DNA from: Paenibacillus camelliae
GTDB lineage: Bacteria; Bacillota; Bacilli; Paenibacillales; Paenibacillaceae
Assembly (NCBI RefSeq): GCF_023715345.1
Contig: NZ_JAMBNY010000012.1
Span: 92,924 to 156,923, forward strand
Reading direction: 5' to 3'
Length of the DNA stretch: 64,000 nucleotides
Shown: in pieces, positions 1 through 9,785 of the stretch
Position numbering within the stretch: position 1 is the stretch's first letter
How the letters are laid out: each line of letters begins with the position of its first letter
Made by a program: the position numbers and the translations under genes
The notes under the pieces: model-generated
Database searches by the model: none
The model's input: only the letters and a program-made list of their open reading frames with translations
Told to the model about the DNA's origin: nothing

Positions 1-1583
1 ATAGCTGTAGCGAAATGAACACAATAGCCCTTCTGCTGCTCAAACAAGAAATGATCTACGAAATCTTCATCCTCTTGCGGTAGCGAGCTTTTCAAGCTGT
101 ATGTATAGTTTTCCTCGAGATATTGCTGGATTGCCATTACTTGATCGTACCTGCTCGTTAAGCCGCCTCCAGATACTTCCTGCGCAAGAGCAATGACCCT
201 TTCCGGCAGCTGCTCTGGCAGCTGCAAGTAGGCTTGAAGCATATCGCTTTCCCACGCACGCTGCGCCAGCTCCTTATCTGGTGCTTCAAGGTCATTGAGT
301 TCCTCTACATTGACGATAGGCAGCTCAGTCAGCACCGAATAGCTTTTTATCGGAGCATCCTTTATAGGGGAATACAGCGTGCCTGTTGCCGTCTCAGTAA
401 TATAATTGCTTAGGTTACGCTCAGGATCGCTTGCGATGAGCTCAAGCACAACGCCTTTTGTTCCTGATTGCATTAGCGGCATACCGATCTGAGGCTCAAC
501 ATAGGAGATTGATTGCTGCAGGCGAATGCGATTGCTGGTTGAACCAAGCTGCGCACCTGCCGTTGCCTCCTCAGGAATTGTGTGTAGAGCAACCGCTCCA
601 TTCTGGTCACTCCAGCCCTTGCCTGTATAGGTCGATCTGATCTCAGCGCGCCAATTGCTCCTCTGAGCAGACCAACCGAAAAATACGACCTCATCCGATG
701 TTCTTAGCGTCTGTCCAAGCACGGAATCATCGTGACCGTAGCCTGCCATTCCAACCGCACCCTCTCGATAGCTGCTGCTTGTGACATTTTTAAGCGGAAG
801 GCCGCTTGTCTGCTGCGCCCATACAGAGAGATCTTCAGTAAAGGACGGTGAGAATAGGCTTGACCAAGCAACTGGCTCGCTTCGCTTTTCTTTATTATGA
901 CTCATCGCCATCCCTCCAGCGATAATCGTAACGGCAAGCAGAAAAATACTCACATATTGATACCTGACCTGCTTACCCCAGCTAGCCGTTGTTAGCTGCC
1001 TGCGCTGAAGCTTCGGTAGAGTTGTGAATGCGACAAGCAGCAATCCTTCAGCAATTGCTCGCAGCATACCCTGCCATATATCAATGCCTAAGGATGCATG
1101 CAGTGTAATAAGGTACAGCAGCGTCACAGCTGATAGAGAAAGAGAAAACTGGTAATACCATACAATGGACTGCAGTGATGGCGCCAGCAGCAGCCAACCT
1201 GTAAATAGTAGAATCGTACGGATCTCGTCATTCATCGACCATATGCCGTAATGCAGCATATCCTTCACATTTTCAGCCAGTAACGGTCCTAGCTCCATGG
1301 CCCATCCAGAAAGCGATTGCTCGTCCCCTTTATAAATGAGAAACATTGCTCCGAGCCCTGTCACTACACCAATCAAGATGAAATAAGCGATTCTCGGCTT
1401 AAATAAACCGAATGCAAGGATAATAGCCGTCATCCATATCAGTGCCTGTGGGTGTAGAAGGCTGCTCCATTCCCCTGCACCTACCCAGGGCAAAAGCCAC
1501 TCCAACAGCAAACCAAATAGTAGCAAGGTCGTGATGACTCGATAGGTAAAGGAGGGCTCTAATGAATCACGCTCCTGAAGCAT
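1..1583 (-). CDS. Transglutaminase-domain membrane protein (TgpA-like), 3' end outside window
   Basis: The frame stays open for about 527 codons from an ATG at 1583 to the window edge, so the C-terminus is missing. The N-terminal third is a run of hydrophobic segments (about 5-6 membrane helices). A long extracellular linker follows. The last visible residues are KGYCVHFATA, which fits the catalytic-Cys motif of the transglutaminase-like fold (compare RGYCxxFA). The catalytic His and Asp would lie beyond the edge. The start overlaps the end of the DUF58 gene by 17 bp. MoxR-DUF58-TgpA is a well-known three-gene arrangement in Firmicutes. The substrate is unknown; a role in envelope protein processing is inference. 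Confidence 0.85.
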   Translation of the reverse strand, partial: MLQERDSLEPSFTYRVITTLLLFGLLLEWLLPWVGAGEWSSLLHPQALIWMTAIILAFGLFKPRIAYFILIGVVTGLGAMFLIYKGDEQSLSGWAMELGPLLAENVKDMLHYGIWSMNDEIRTILLFTGWLLLAPSLQSIVWYYQFSLSLSAVTLLYLITLHASLGIDIWQGMLRAIAEGLLLVAFTTLPKLQRRQLTTASWGKQVRYQYVSIFLLAVTIIAGGMAMSHNKEKRSEPVAWSSLFSPSFTEDLSVWAQQTSGLPLKNVTSSSYREGAVGMAGYGHDDSVLGQTLRTSDEVVFFGWSAQRSNWRAEIRSTYTGKGWSDQNGAVALHTIPEEATAGAQLGSTSNRIRLQQSISYVEPQIGMPLMQSGTKGVVLELIASDPERNLSNYITETATGTLYSPIKDAPIKSYSVLTELPIVNVEELNDLEAPDKELAQRAWESDMLQAYLQLPEQLPERVIALAQEVSGGGLTSRYDQVMAIQQYLEENYTYSLKSSLPQEDEDFVDHFLFEQQKGYCVHFATA

Positions 1584-3135
1584 ATCGCTCACTTCCTTTC
1601 TCAATCTCAATGACCGGCTGCGGCTTTTCGCAGCTATAACGCCAGACAATTTGAATACCTGCCTGCTCCATTATTTTTTGCTGCTCACGCATTGCATAGG
1701 TCATCACTCGATTCGTCGTTACAAACTGCAGCTCTAATCTGCTGCCTTTTAGCAATGCGGCCTCAGCAAGGGCAAGCCAGCCCTCGTTATCCTTCCAAGC
1801 ACCAGAATAGACAACAATATGTCCACCCGTCGGCAGCAGCATCGACATATGTGCTACTCGATCCTTCATATGCGCCGTTACATCTGGACGTGTGATAGCA
1901 AGTAAATATTTAAGCTCAGCGGCACCCTGCTCATCTGTATAATCAAAGCTCCAATTATCGCACAGCACAGAGACTCGTTGACGTTCTCCCGCTTCCACGG
2001 TGTCCGCCAAGCACCAGCTGATTAATGAGCCAAACATCTGATCTTGCTGGGCATCGCGATAAGGCAAATCATATTGGTCAAGCACGATGCAAAGTCGTGG
2101 TGCCGCTTCTTTATCTTCAGCCATTCGCGTATGCAGTCCTCTACCTCTTGCTGCGGCACGCTGATCAATTCTGCGGTAGCTGTCACCGGCCATATAGGGC
2201 CTTGTCATAGCACTCAATTCATCCTCGTTCTTACTTGTAATAGGTTGTTGAGGATGCAGGCTGCTTGTGCTCGGCGGACGATAGCTGCTATCTGCCTGCC
2301 TCTTCAGCCATCTACTGCTTGTATGACGCGCAACATAGCTTTCCTCCTCAGGCTGCTCAAGCCTCGGAAGAACAATGAGCTGAGCTTTTTGGATGCGCTC
2401 AACTTTTATACAGGTGAGCCCTAACCAGTCCCCGACGCGAATAATGGTAGGGGCAGCGTCATAGTTGCCTCTCTCCATATCTTGGATTCGATAGGTAAGT
2501 GACATCGAACGGTGGAATAGTGGCATAAAGCCTGCACGCAGCTTTAGTCGATGATCACGCATCATACTGGTGTTATGAAGCTGATCATCAATCGCGTACC
2601 ATAAACCAGGGAGCGGCAAGCTGCGTTTCATGCGTACGGAAACCAACAGCTCACCTTGCTCCAGCATCAAAGCCGACATATCGCGCTCATAGCTGAGCTT
2701 ATATGCTCCAAGCCAAGGAAAGACTCCGCTGAATATGATCACCATAGAAAATGTCGTAAGCAGCAGCCACTCAGGTGCATCACCACGCAGCAGCACAGCC
2801 GTTACTGAAGCAAGCCAAAGCAAGATAATGCCGCACCACGCTCCGTAACGTGTTCGATAGCTTGGCTCAAGCTCAATCACATGGCTAACTGGCTCTGTTC
2901 TTGTGCTAGCCTTCTCGTTGTCAATGTCACCAGCAGCTATTGCTTCATGCTCACCTATGCTCTCATTGCTCATTGGCATGCTGCTTGTATGATCGTGATC
3001 GATTGATTGAGCAACTGTGCTCCAATCTGCATTCGTATTGGCTGTATTCTGACTTGCACTTAAATCTCCATTCGATTGGACAGAAACTAATTTGGCTTCA
3101 GAAGCCCTTACTTTTTTCTTTTGGTCTGCCTTCAT
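1567..3135 (-). CDS. DUF58 domain-containing protein
   Basis: 522 residues. An N-terminal Ser/Thr/Glu-rich stretch of about 85 residues is followed by two hydrophobic helices (about 95-145). The DUF58 core lies C-terminal, around residues 310-350, with PYMAGDSYRRIDQRAAARG resembling the conserved DUF58 segment (Y.PGD..R.I.W...A). A VWA-like region follows. The gene sits between moxR (ATGA overlap at 3132-3135) and the transglutaminase gene, so the three are probably translationally coupled. DUF58 proteins are thought to act as partners of MoxR ATPases; the exact function is not known. The extended polar N-terminus is unusual in length for the family. Confidence 0.85.
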   Translation of the reverse strand: MKADQKKKVRASEAKLVSVQSNGDLSASQNTANTNADWSTVAQSIDHDHTSSMPMSNESIGEHEAIAAGDIDNEKASTRTEPVSHVIELEPSYRTRYGAWCGIILLWLASVTAVLLRGDAPEWLLLTTFSMVIIFSGVFPWLGAYKLSYERDMSALMLEQGELLVSVRMKRSLPLPGLWYAIDDQLHNTSMMRDHRLKLRAGFMPLFHRSMSLTYRIQDMERGNYDAAPTIIRVGDWLGLTCIKVERIQKAQLIVLPRLEQPEEESYVARHTSSRWLKRQADSSYRPPSTSSLHPQQPITSKNEDELSAMTRPYMAGDSYRRIDQRAAARGRGLHTRMAEDKEAAPRLCIVLDQYDLPYRDAQQDQMFGSLISWCLADTVEAGERQRVSVLCDNWSFDYTDEQGAAELKYLLAITRPDVTAHMKDRVAHMSMLLPTGGHIVVYSGAWKDNEGWLALAEAALLKGSRLELQFVTTNRVMTYAMREQQKIMEQAGIQIVWRYSCEKPQPVIEIEKGSERYASGA

Positions 3136-4163
3136 CTTGCTCTCCCCTTTAAATGGCTAGAGATCGGAATATGCTGCAGCAACCTCATCATCATATCCTG
3201 CTTCTGGGCATGAGCTGTCGGATAGCCCCTGAGCTCAATACGATGTGCGAGCACCGTTACGCCAAGCTGTAGTAAGTCATCAGGGACGATAAAGCCTCTA
3301 TCCTGCATATATGCACTAGCCTGTGCCGCTCGCAGCCAGTCACGCAATGCACGTGGGCTTAGTCCTAGCAATAGCTCTTCGTTGTTCCTTGTTTCTGCAG
3401 CAACCTCCGTCATGTAGGCGAGCAAGGATGGATGGATATATACCTGCTGCAGCTCGGCCTGCATCTGCTGCCATTCCTCGTGTGAGATGAGTGCACGCAA
3501 CAACTCAGGCTGTGGTCGTCTTGATGCAGCGAATTGACCGAGCAGCTCCTGCTCTGACTGCTGACTAGGATACCCGATACTGAGCTGCATCATAAAGCGA
3601 TCAAGCTGCGCCTCCAGCAGTCGATTCGTTCCTTCATAGCGAATCGGATTTTGAGTAGCGATAAATACAAATGGCTGGGGCAGCGCATAGGTTGTCCCTT
3701 CAATACTGACACTACGATGCTCTAATGCTTCAAGCAGCGCAGATTGCGTTCTCGTGCTAGCACGATTCAATTCATCAGCGAGTACCACGTTAGCCATAAT
3801 AGGACCCTCTCGATATACAAGCCCTCTGCCGCTGGCATCGACAACCATTCCGCCAACAATATCAGCAGGCATAAGATCCGAAGTGAATTGAATGCGATGA
3901 AACTTTCCGCCAAGCAATCTAGCAATCGCTGTAGCGAGCATCGTTTTTCCTACTCCAGGTACATCTTCGATTAGTAGATGTCCTCCAGCTAGCAATCCGA
4001 CCATTACTTCGCGAATCGTCGCTTGCTTGCCTAATAATATTTGTCCGAGCCGTTGCTCCATGCGCTGCAGCAGCACGCTTGGCGGCTGGGCCCAATGAAA
4101 CTCCGAACGTATAGAAACAGCTTCTTGCTCCGTCATTGGAGCGGCGTTAGAGGAATTAGTCAT
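3132..4163 (-). CDS. MoxR-family AAA+ ATPase
   Basis: 343 residues from the ATG at 4163, chosen because AGGAGG lies 7 nt upstream; an earlier in-frame start at 4205 has no comparable SD. Walker A is EDVPGVGKTMLA, Walker B is NVVLADELNRAS, and the sensor 1 region is FIATQNPIRYEGT, all typical of MoxR. The C-terminal lid domain is present. MoxR ATPases are chaperone-like and work with VWA or DUF58 partners. The adjacent DUF58 and transglutaminase genes fit that, and the three probably form one transcription unit starting here. Confidence 0.92.
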   Translation of the reverse strand: MTNSSNAAPMTEQEAVSIRSEFHWAQPPSVLLQRMEQRLGQILLGKQATIREVMVGLLAGGHLLIEDVPGVGKTMLATAIARLLGGKFHRIQFTSDLMPADIVGGMVVDASGRGLVYREGPIMANVVLADELNRASTRTQSALLEALEHRSVSIEGTTYALPQPFVFIATQNPIRYEGTNRLLEAQLDRFMMQLSIGYPSQQSEQELLGQFAASRRPQPELLRALISHEEWQQMQAELQQVYIHPSLLAYMTEVAAETRNNEELLLGLSPRALRDWLRAAQASAYMQDRGFIVPDDLLQLGVTVLAHRIELRGYPTAHAQKQDMMMRLLQHIPISSHLKGRAR

Positions 4164-4244
4164 CGTTGTACCTCCTAGTATCATTTCTACCTCTAGTATC
4201 GCCACTCTCTCAATCTTTTAATCAGCTAGAGACGCTGTATTCAT

Positions 4245-4295
4245 ATAAAATAGGGCAGCTTAAAGGTCACCTTGAATGCCCCTTAAACTGCCCTA
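4245..4295 (-). terminator. Terminator after the polysaccharide deacetylase gene
   Basis: A 16-17 bp stem (4251-4266 with 4279-4295, two mismatches that can be G-U) with a 12-nt loop is followed on the minus strand by TTTTAT. It lies between the deacetylase stop and the moxR start. Confidence 0.8.
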
Positions 4296-4333
4296 AAGTC
4301 TCATATAACGCTAAGCTGCACAGCCCCGAACAT

Positions 4334-5464
4334 TTAGCTCGATGCTTGCTTTCTCAGCAGCTCCATTTTCTCCTTCAATCGCTTTGCTTGCTTTTCATTC
4401 AGAACCTTTCGATCCCATTTAATAGATTTCGCTAGTCGAGAGGTAACAGGCTCTGTTTCTTCCGTTATCGCGAGAAATTCATACTTCAGAGATTGAAAAT
4501 AGTCGATAATGTCGGGTAAGGCAGCTACTGTTTCCGCATGCGTAGCACTGTCATGCAACAGGACAATCATGCGCTCGGCTACAGTCGCCTTCTTAATCTC
4601 GGCGATGATTTCTTCTGCGGTCACATCTCGGGAGCGTGAGTCTCCGCTATCCACATTCCAATCGAACACCGCATATCCTGCTTCCTCAACAGCCTTCAAA
4701 TAGCTGCTGTCGAAATTCCCATGCGTTCCACCAGGCGCACGAAATAAGTAGGGTACCTTACCCGTCGTCTCGTAAATGGTCTCGGCTGTATCGATAACTT
4801 GATCGACAAATTGTTCTGGATGCTCATACAGCTCAGGATAGCGATGATTGTACGAATGATTGCCGATGCTATGTCCTTCCTTCACGATGCGTTGAGCAAG
4901 CTCAGGATATTGTGCGGTTTTTTCGCCTAGTACAAAAAAAGTAGCTTTAATATTTGAATCTGCGAGCAAGTCCAGAATTGGTGCTGTCAGCTTGCTAGGT
5001 CCATCGTCAAATGTTAAATAGACTCGTCCTGCATAGGAGCTGCTTGAATCGGACTGTTTAGAAGGTGCTTCTGACGTCAAGTCTTCCCTATCCCTGCTAG
5101 GTTTACATGCTTCATGCTCTGGGCTAAAGCTTTCGGACTGCATCGACAGCTGTCTTAAACAGCCTAGCTGTTCAGCGGCACCGTAATATATTTTTCCCAC
5201 TGTGTCACGCTGAACGTTTTCTCCACGCTTCACTTGGAGAATATCGGTTGCTTCAAGACGCTGCTTGTTACGTTCTTGTGAGTATTGTAAACGGCTGTCT
5301 GTTTCTGCAGATGCCAGTGCTATACCTGTAGCTTCCTGCACCAGCATGTGATTAGCAGGCACAAGGGAGTATAGCTCGCCTATCGTCCATAGCGATGTAG
5401 CCATAACTAATGCTATCGCAGCTAGCAACACCCATTTTCTCCATCCTTTGCTCAACTTGCTCAA
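4334..5464 (-). CDS. Membrane-anchored polysaccharide deacetylase (NodB fold)
   Basis: About 376 residues. The start is probably TTG at 5464, 8 nt from AGGAGG (5473-5478). An upstream TTG at 5470 is only 2 nt from it. An N-terminal hydrophobic helix serves as signal or anchor, followed by a polar linker of about 110 residues. The carbohydrate esterase 4 domain follows with all motifs: TFDDGP, HSIGNHSYNH, LFRAPGG, DWNVDSGD and IVLLHD. The metal-binding Asp/His/His set is intact. The enzyme should remove N-acetyl groups from peptidoglycan or a related wall polymer outside the membrane. It stands alone with its own terminator. Confidence 0.9.
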   Translation of the reverse strand: MSKLSKGWRKWVLLAAIALVMATSLWTIGELYSLVPANHMLVQEATGIALASAETDSRLQYSQERNKQRLEATDILQVKRGENVQRDTVGKIYYGAAEQLGCLRQLSMQSESFSPEHEACKPSRDREDLTSEAPSKQSDSSSSYAGRVYLTFDDGPSKLTAPILDLLADSNIKATFFVLGEKTAQYPELAQRIVKEGHSIGNHSYNHRYPELYEHPEQFVDQVIDTAETIYETTGKVPYLFRAPGGTHGNFDSSYLKAVEEAGYAVFDWNVDSGDSRSRDVTAEEIIAEIKKATVAERMIVLLHDSATHAETVAALPDIIDYFQSLKYEFLAITEETEPVTSRLAKSIKWDRKVLNEKQAKRLKEKMELLRKQASS

Positions 5465-5557
5465 CGACAACGCCTCCTGTATTGAACACTTCCTTCAATA
5501 TATGAAGTACATGTAGGACGCATGTCTTATAATTCGTATTTACAGAAATATCACCAA

Positions 5558-5616
5558 AAGAAAAAAACGAGCATAAGAGAGCAGCGCTTACAGCCACATC
5601 CCTAATACTCGTTTCT
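5558..5616 (-). terminator. Probable terminator after the peroxiredoxin gene
   Basis: AAACGAG on one side and CTCGTTT on the other form a stem of about 13 bp with two mismatches. The loop is long (about 22 nt). A run of seven Ts follows on the minus strand. The long loop lowers confidence. Confidence 0.5.
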
Positions 5617-5745
5617 TAATTACTTTATTCTTTATGACTTTTTACTCTTTGCAATTTATTATGCCGACACACGATCAATTGGTCAGTGTTATTCGTTAGC
5701 CTTAACGCGTGTAGCCACATTTGTATTTTTAGATCAGTCGTCCCT

Positions 5746-6219
5746 CTATTGTTTGCTGTGCATCTTAACTGCTTCAAGCACAGCATCGGCATGGCCTTTC
5801 ACCTTAACCTTTAGCCATTGCTCGATTAGCTTGCCCTTTTCATCGATTAGAAACGTAGAGCGAACGATGCCCATATATTCGCGTCCATATAGCTTTTTCA
5901 GCTGCCACACTTCATACTTCTCGCACACTTTATGATTCGTATCTGAAAGCAGTAGATACGGAAGCTCCTTCTTCTCAATAAAATTACGATGTGACTTTTC
6001 GGTGTCCATGCTGATGCCAACAACCTCAACACCGAGCTGCTGCAGCTCTGCATAGCGATCACGCAGATCACAAGCTTCCTGCGTGCAGGCAGGTGTCATA
6101 TTTTTAGGATAAAAGAAAATAACAACCTTTTTTCCACGCTGCTCCTTCAGCGACCAGATGGTACCATCAGACGCAGGGAGACGAAATTGTGGTGCTGTTT
6201 TTCCGATTTGTAACATCAT
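5746..6219 (-). CDS. bcp: Thioredoxin-dependent peroxiredoxin, BCP/PrxQ type
   Basis: 157 residues, normal length for bacterioferritin comigratory protein. The peroxidatic motif reads FFYPKNMTPACTQEACDLRD: peroxidatic Cys in PACT and a second Cys five residues on (EAC), the atypical 2-Cys arrangement of PrxQ. The enzyme reduces hydrogen peroxide and organic peroxides using thioredoxin in the cytoplasm. AGGAGGGACTT precedes a double ATG. The region upstream of its SD is directly occupied by the ~185-bp repeat array, so its promoter must lie inside or beyond that array. Confidence 0.93.
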   Translation of the reverse strand: MMLQIGKTAPQFRLPASDGTIWSLKEQRGKKVVIFFYPKNMTPACTQEACDLRDRYAELQQLGVEVVGISMDTEKSHRNFIEKKELPYLLLSDTNHKVCEKYEVWQLKKLYGREYMGIVRSTFLIDEKGKLIEQWLKVKVKGHADAVLEAVKMHSKQ

Positions 6220-6241
6220 TGTAAGTCCCTCCTAAAGAGGA

Positions 6242-7070
6242 AGTTCTAAAAGTCCCTCTTTGATCACGTTGTAACACTGTAAGCTTATTCGACTTCGAAT
6301 CTTGAATTCAGCCGGGTCTTCCGGTACTCACGTACCAACTACGTACGCTGCGTTCCTCAGCCTCTAGCTTCTTACAACCTTCTTGGTGCTGAAAGATGAA
6401 CTTTTTGAACGATTATTGAAGAGGTAGTTCAATAAGTCCCTCTTTGATCACGTTGTAACTCACTGTATGCTTACTCGACTTCGAATCTTGAATTCAGCCA
6501 GGCCTTCCGGTACTCACGTACCAACTACGTACGCTGCGTTCCTCATTCCCTAGCTTCTTTCAACCTTCTTGATGCTGAAAGATGAACTTTTTGAACGATT
6601 ATTGAAGAGGTAGTTCTAAAAGTTCCTCTTTGATCACGTTGTAACTCACTGTATGCTTACTCGACTTCGAATCTTGAATTCAGCCAGGTCTTCCGGTACT
6701 CACGTACCAACTACGTACGCTGCGCTCCTCGTTTTCTACTAGCGATCAACCTTCTCGGTGCTGAAAGATGAACTTTTTGAACGATTATTGAAGAGGTAGT
6801 TCAATAAGTCCCTCTTTGATCACGTTGCAACACTGTATGCTTACTCGACTTCGAATCTTGAATTCAGCCAGGCCTTCCGGTACTCACGTACCAACTACGT
6901 ACGCTGCGTTCCTCATTCCCTAGCTTCTTTCAACCTTCTTGATGCTGAAAGATGAACTTTTTGAACGATTATTGAAGAGGTAGTTCTAAAAGTTCCTCTT
7001 TGATCACGTTGCAACTCATTGTAGTTATTCGACGTCGAATCTTAACTCGAATCTTGAATTTAGCCTGGCG
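6242..7070 (-). repeat. Tandem array of a ~185-bp structured repeat, four full copies and one truncated
   Basis: Copies at 6242-6410, 6426-6596, 6612-6782, 6798-6966 and a 5'-end-lacking piece at 6982-7070, period 184-186 bp. On the minus strand each full copy starts GTTCAAAAAGTTC and ends with a near-complement such as GGACTTATTGAAC. All carry the core GCAGCGTACG..TTGGTACGTGAG. Neighbouring copies are joined by a conserved spacer of about 15 bp (TACCTCTTCAATAATC). Copies 2 and 4 are nearly identical, and copies 3 and 5 share a different terminal variant, which suggests the array grew by duplication of a two-copy block. The fifth copy stops at the stop codon of the downstream ABC permease. 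The array lies between the ABC exporter operon and bcp, both minus strand. Related single copies lie elsewhere in the window. No protein is encoded. Confidence 0.95.
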
Positions 7071-7071
7071 T

Positions 7072-7863
7072 TTAAGAGCCCGCTCCACGGTAGCGTTTCA
7101 CGCCACGATTCCATATGAACAGGCCGATGCCAAGAACAACTAAGCCGACGACTGGTGTTAGCAGCGCTAGCTTAGAGATATCATCTTCCTTTGGCTCGAG
7201 AAAATAAGAAGCTGGAATGATGCCAACAAAGGCGAATGGCAATATCCATGTCAATACAAAGCGAATTAGCTTGTTGTATATATTTACCGGATAGCGACCG
7301 TAGTTTTGAATGTTATACATGAGCGGTACAATGCCTGTTGGTGAATCAGAATAGAACGACAGCGCACTTAGAGCCGTATAGATACCACCGTATATAAACA
7401 CTGCGCCTAACACAAGCACAATAAATACGACAATATCGATAGCTTGCAGCGTCAATCCCATCTCTAGCCAGCAAACAGCCATGACGATCATCCCGACAAT
7501 TGAGCCGAACAAGGATGGCGGGTCCATGTTTTCCAGCAGCACCTGATATAAACTGTGCGCTGGTCTTGTTAGCACACGATCCATCTCACCCTTCACGATG
7601 TAACGCTCTCCAAAATTCCATATGTTGAAAAATGTATTGAATACGCCAAACGGTACCATAAAGAAGCCATAGACGAAGATTACCTCAGATTGCGTCCAGC
7701 CGCCTAAGAGCGGTGTGTGTTGGAAAACGATAAGTATAAATATAAGGTTCATCCCCTGCTGAAGCAGATCAGAAATTACCTCAATCCAAAAATCAGCACG
7801 ATAGGTCATCCGACTTTTGACATAGTTTTTTAAGTACTCAAGCATTAGCTTCATATATCGCAT
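7072..7863 (-). CDS. ABC-2 family transporter permease (DUF990-like), second subunit
   Basis: 263 residues with six predicted membrane helices and no large extracellular domain. The sequence fits the ABC-2 permeases of the DUF990 (PF06182) group, which occur as two dissimilar permeases with one ATPase. Its partner permease ends 5 bp upstream and the ATPase lies before that, so all three form one operon. The substrate cannot be read from sequence. The stop codon abuts the truncated last copy of the repeat array. Confidence 0.88.
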   Translation of the reverse strand: MRYMKLMLEYLKNYVKSRMTYRADFWIEVISDLLQQGMNLIFILIVFQHTPLLGGWTQSEVIFVYGFFMVPFGVFNTFFNIWNFGERYIVKGEMDRVLTRPAHSLYQVLLENMDPPSLFGSIVGMIVMAVCWLEMGLTLQAIDIVVFIVLVLGAVFIYGGIYTALSALSFYSDSPTGIVPLMYNIQNYGRYPVNIYNKLIRFVLTWILPFAFVGIIPASYFLEPKEDDISKLALLTPVVGLVVLGIGLFIWNRGVKRYRGAGS

Positions 7864-7868
7864 GTCGA

Positions 7869-8663
7869 TTAACCTCCCTGCACAAACAGACGTTGTCTAG
7901 CTGCCCGCCACATGACCACAATCGGAATAAGCAGAACAACAAGCCAAACAAGCTGAATAATAAATACAGAGCCTGCTTCAGCCAGTGGTGTACGTCCAGT
8001 GAAAATTGAGCTTGGCAAATAAGTGATGGCTTGAAACGGAAGCCAGTTCATCACCGAGGATAGCCAGCCTGGAAAGAAAGCAATCGGTATAATTACACCT
8101 GAAAACAAATCAACCATGACTCGCTTCATGCGCATAAGCCCCTCATTGTTCTCGACAAAGAAAGCAAACAGCCCAGTCATAATATTAAGCTGTGAATTAA
8201 TAAGGAAGCTGAACACGAGCATCGCAAGATACGTTAACCATACGACTGGATCTGTCGGTAGATCGACAGGGAATATGAAGCAGACGATAGCTAAGCCTGG
8301 AATCATAAATAATAGAAAACGGAATAGTCCTTCCCCAAAGCCTTGCATTAATTTGACGATCAGATAGTTGTATGGACGAATCATTTGAATCGCTACGCTG
8401 CCATCACGAATTTCATTGGCAATATCGCGATCGAGATTATTGAAGTAAAAGGCTCTTGCCATCCAAGATATCGCTAGATAGGTCGTCATCTGATCGATAG
8501 AGAACCCTGCCAGCGTCTCCTGCGAGCCGTAGATGGCCTTCCATAAAAAATAATACGCACCAATATTAATGGCATAAATAATTATTCCACTATAATAATT
8601 TACGCGATAAGCAAGCATCATTAAAAATCGCATGCGGATAAAATCAAGATAAGCAGACATCAT
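7869..8663 (-). CDS. ABC-2 family transporter permease (DUF990-like), first subunit
   Basis: 264 residues, about six membrane helices. It starts inside the ATPase gene (ATGA overlap at 8660-8663), so it is translationally coupled. With the following permease it would form the heterodimeric membrane channel of an exporter. Paralogous to its neighbour but clearly diverged. Substrate unknown. Confidence 0.88.
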   Translation of the reverse strand: MMSAYLDFIRMRFLMMLAYRVNYYSGIIIYAINIGAYYFLWKAIYGSQETLAGFSIDQMTTYLAISWMARAFYFNNLDRDIANEIRDGSVAIQMIRPYNYLIVKLMQGFGEGLFRFLLFMIPGLAIVCFIFPVDLPTDPVVWLTYLAMLVFSFLINSQLNIMTGLFAFFVENNEGLMRMKRVMVDLFSGVIIPIAFFPGWLSSVMNWLPFQAITYLPSSIFTGRTPLAEAGSVFIIQLVWLVVLLIPIVVMWRAARQRLFVQGG

Positions 8664-9724
8664 GACAGCACAGACTCCTTCTCTTGGACGTGATCCGCCT
8701 GTGTATTGTCCTCGCTCTCCTTCACCTCTGCTGAGCCTGTTTGATAAATTCCACGTACGATATCATCCGTGTTCGTCTCAAATATTTTAATATCGCGAAT
8801 TTGCGCTCCGCCAACAACAAGACCCATCGCTTCAGAGAAATTTACCTCGTGCGGTACGAATAACGTTGCGGTAAATTCATTCTCTCTCGTCCAAGCTACA
8901 TTCATCGTGCTCGTAAGCTGGTGTAGTCTGCTAATTGACATTGCCTCACCGAACTGGAACTGAATTTCGCGTCCTTTACTCCACGTCGTTTTCAGCTCCT
9001 CCAGTCCTCCATCATAAATGATCGAGCCGTCATCAAGCATAATGACGCGAGAGCATAGCGCCTCGATATCCTGAAGATCATGCGTCGTCAGCAATATCGT
9101 TGTTCCTTCTTGCCGATTCATCTCTAATAGAAAGTCTCGAATTTCTGTTTTTACGACAATATCGAGTCCAATCGTCGGCTCATCGAGAAATACAATAGCC
9201 GGATTATGCAGCAGCGATGCAACAAGCTCACATCTCATCCGTTGCCCAAGACTTAGCTTGCGGACCGGACGATTCAACAATTCTCCGAGATGAAGTCGTT
9301 CGACCAATTGATCTAAGCGCCGATTAAAGTCGTTTAATGGCACATCATATACCTTGCGCAGCAGCTGGAAGGACTCTATCACTCCGATATCCCACCATAG
9401 CTGAGAACGCTGACCAAATACGACACCAATTCCTTTAACAAACTTCTCACGATCTCGATGAGGCACATAGCCATTAACGTTAAGCTCTCCTGAGGTAGGA
9501 ACGAGTATGCCTGTCAGCATTTTAATGGTCGTTGATTTCCCTGCCCCGTTCTCACCAATATATCCGCATATTTCGCCTTGCGGGATTTGGAACGTAATAT
9601 CATTAACTGCCGTGACATGTGTATATTCACGCTTAAATAAATCCTTGAATGCACCAGACAGACCTACTCTGTTCTTCTGCACCTTAAACTGCTTACGCAG
9701 GTCTTTAACATCTATTGCTAGCAT
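8660..9724 (-). CDS. ABC transporter ATP-binding protein (exporter)
   Basis: 354 residues. Walker A is GENGAGKSTTIKML, the signature is LSLGQRMRCELVASL, Walker B is IVFLDEPTIGLD, and the switch His sits in TTHDLQD. A C-terminal extension of about 100 residues follows the nucleotide-binding domain, as in NatA/DrrA-like ATPases. First gene of the exporter operon. SD GGAGC is somewhat far from the ATG. The sequence supports an efflux ATPase; the substrate is open. Confidence 0.92.
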   Translation of the reverse strand: MLAIDVKDLRKQFKVQKNRVGLSGAFKDLFKREYTHVTAVNDITFQIPQGEICGYIGENGAGKSTTIKMLTGILVPTSGELNVNGYVPHRDREKFVKGIGVVFGQRSQLWWDIGVIESFQLLRKVYDVPLNDFNRRLDQLVERLHLGELLNRPVRKLSLGQRMRCELVASLLHNPAIVFLDEPTIGLDIVVKTEIRDFLLEMNRQEGTTILLTTHDLQDIEALCSRVIMLDDGSIIYDGGLEELKTTWSKGREIQFQFGEAMSISRLHQLTSTMNVAWTRENEFTATLFVPHEVNFSEAMGLVVGGAQIRDIKIFETNTDDIVRGIYQTGSAEVKESEDNTQADHVQEKESVLS

Positions 9725-9785
9725 ATGACAATGATAGCTCCTTTCATCGACATTTCCTGGGAAATATTATGGTAATACGAAAAAC

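Noticed and set aside
6242..7070. CRISPR array
   Set aside because: The ~170-bp units are far too long and are separated by a constant, not variable, ~15-bp spacer; no cas genes are nearby.
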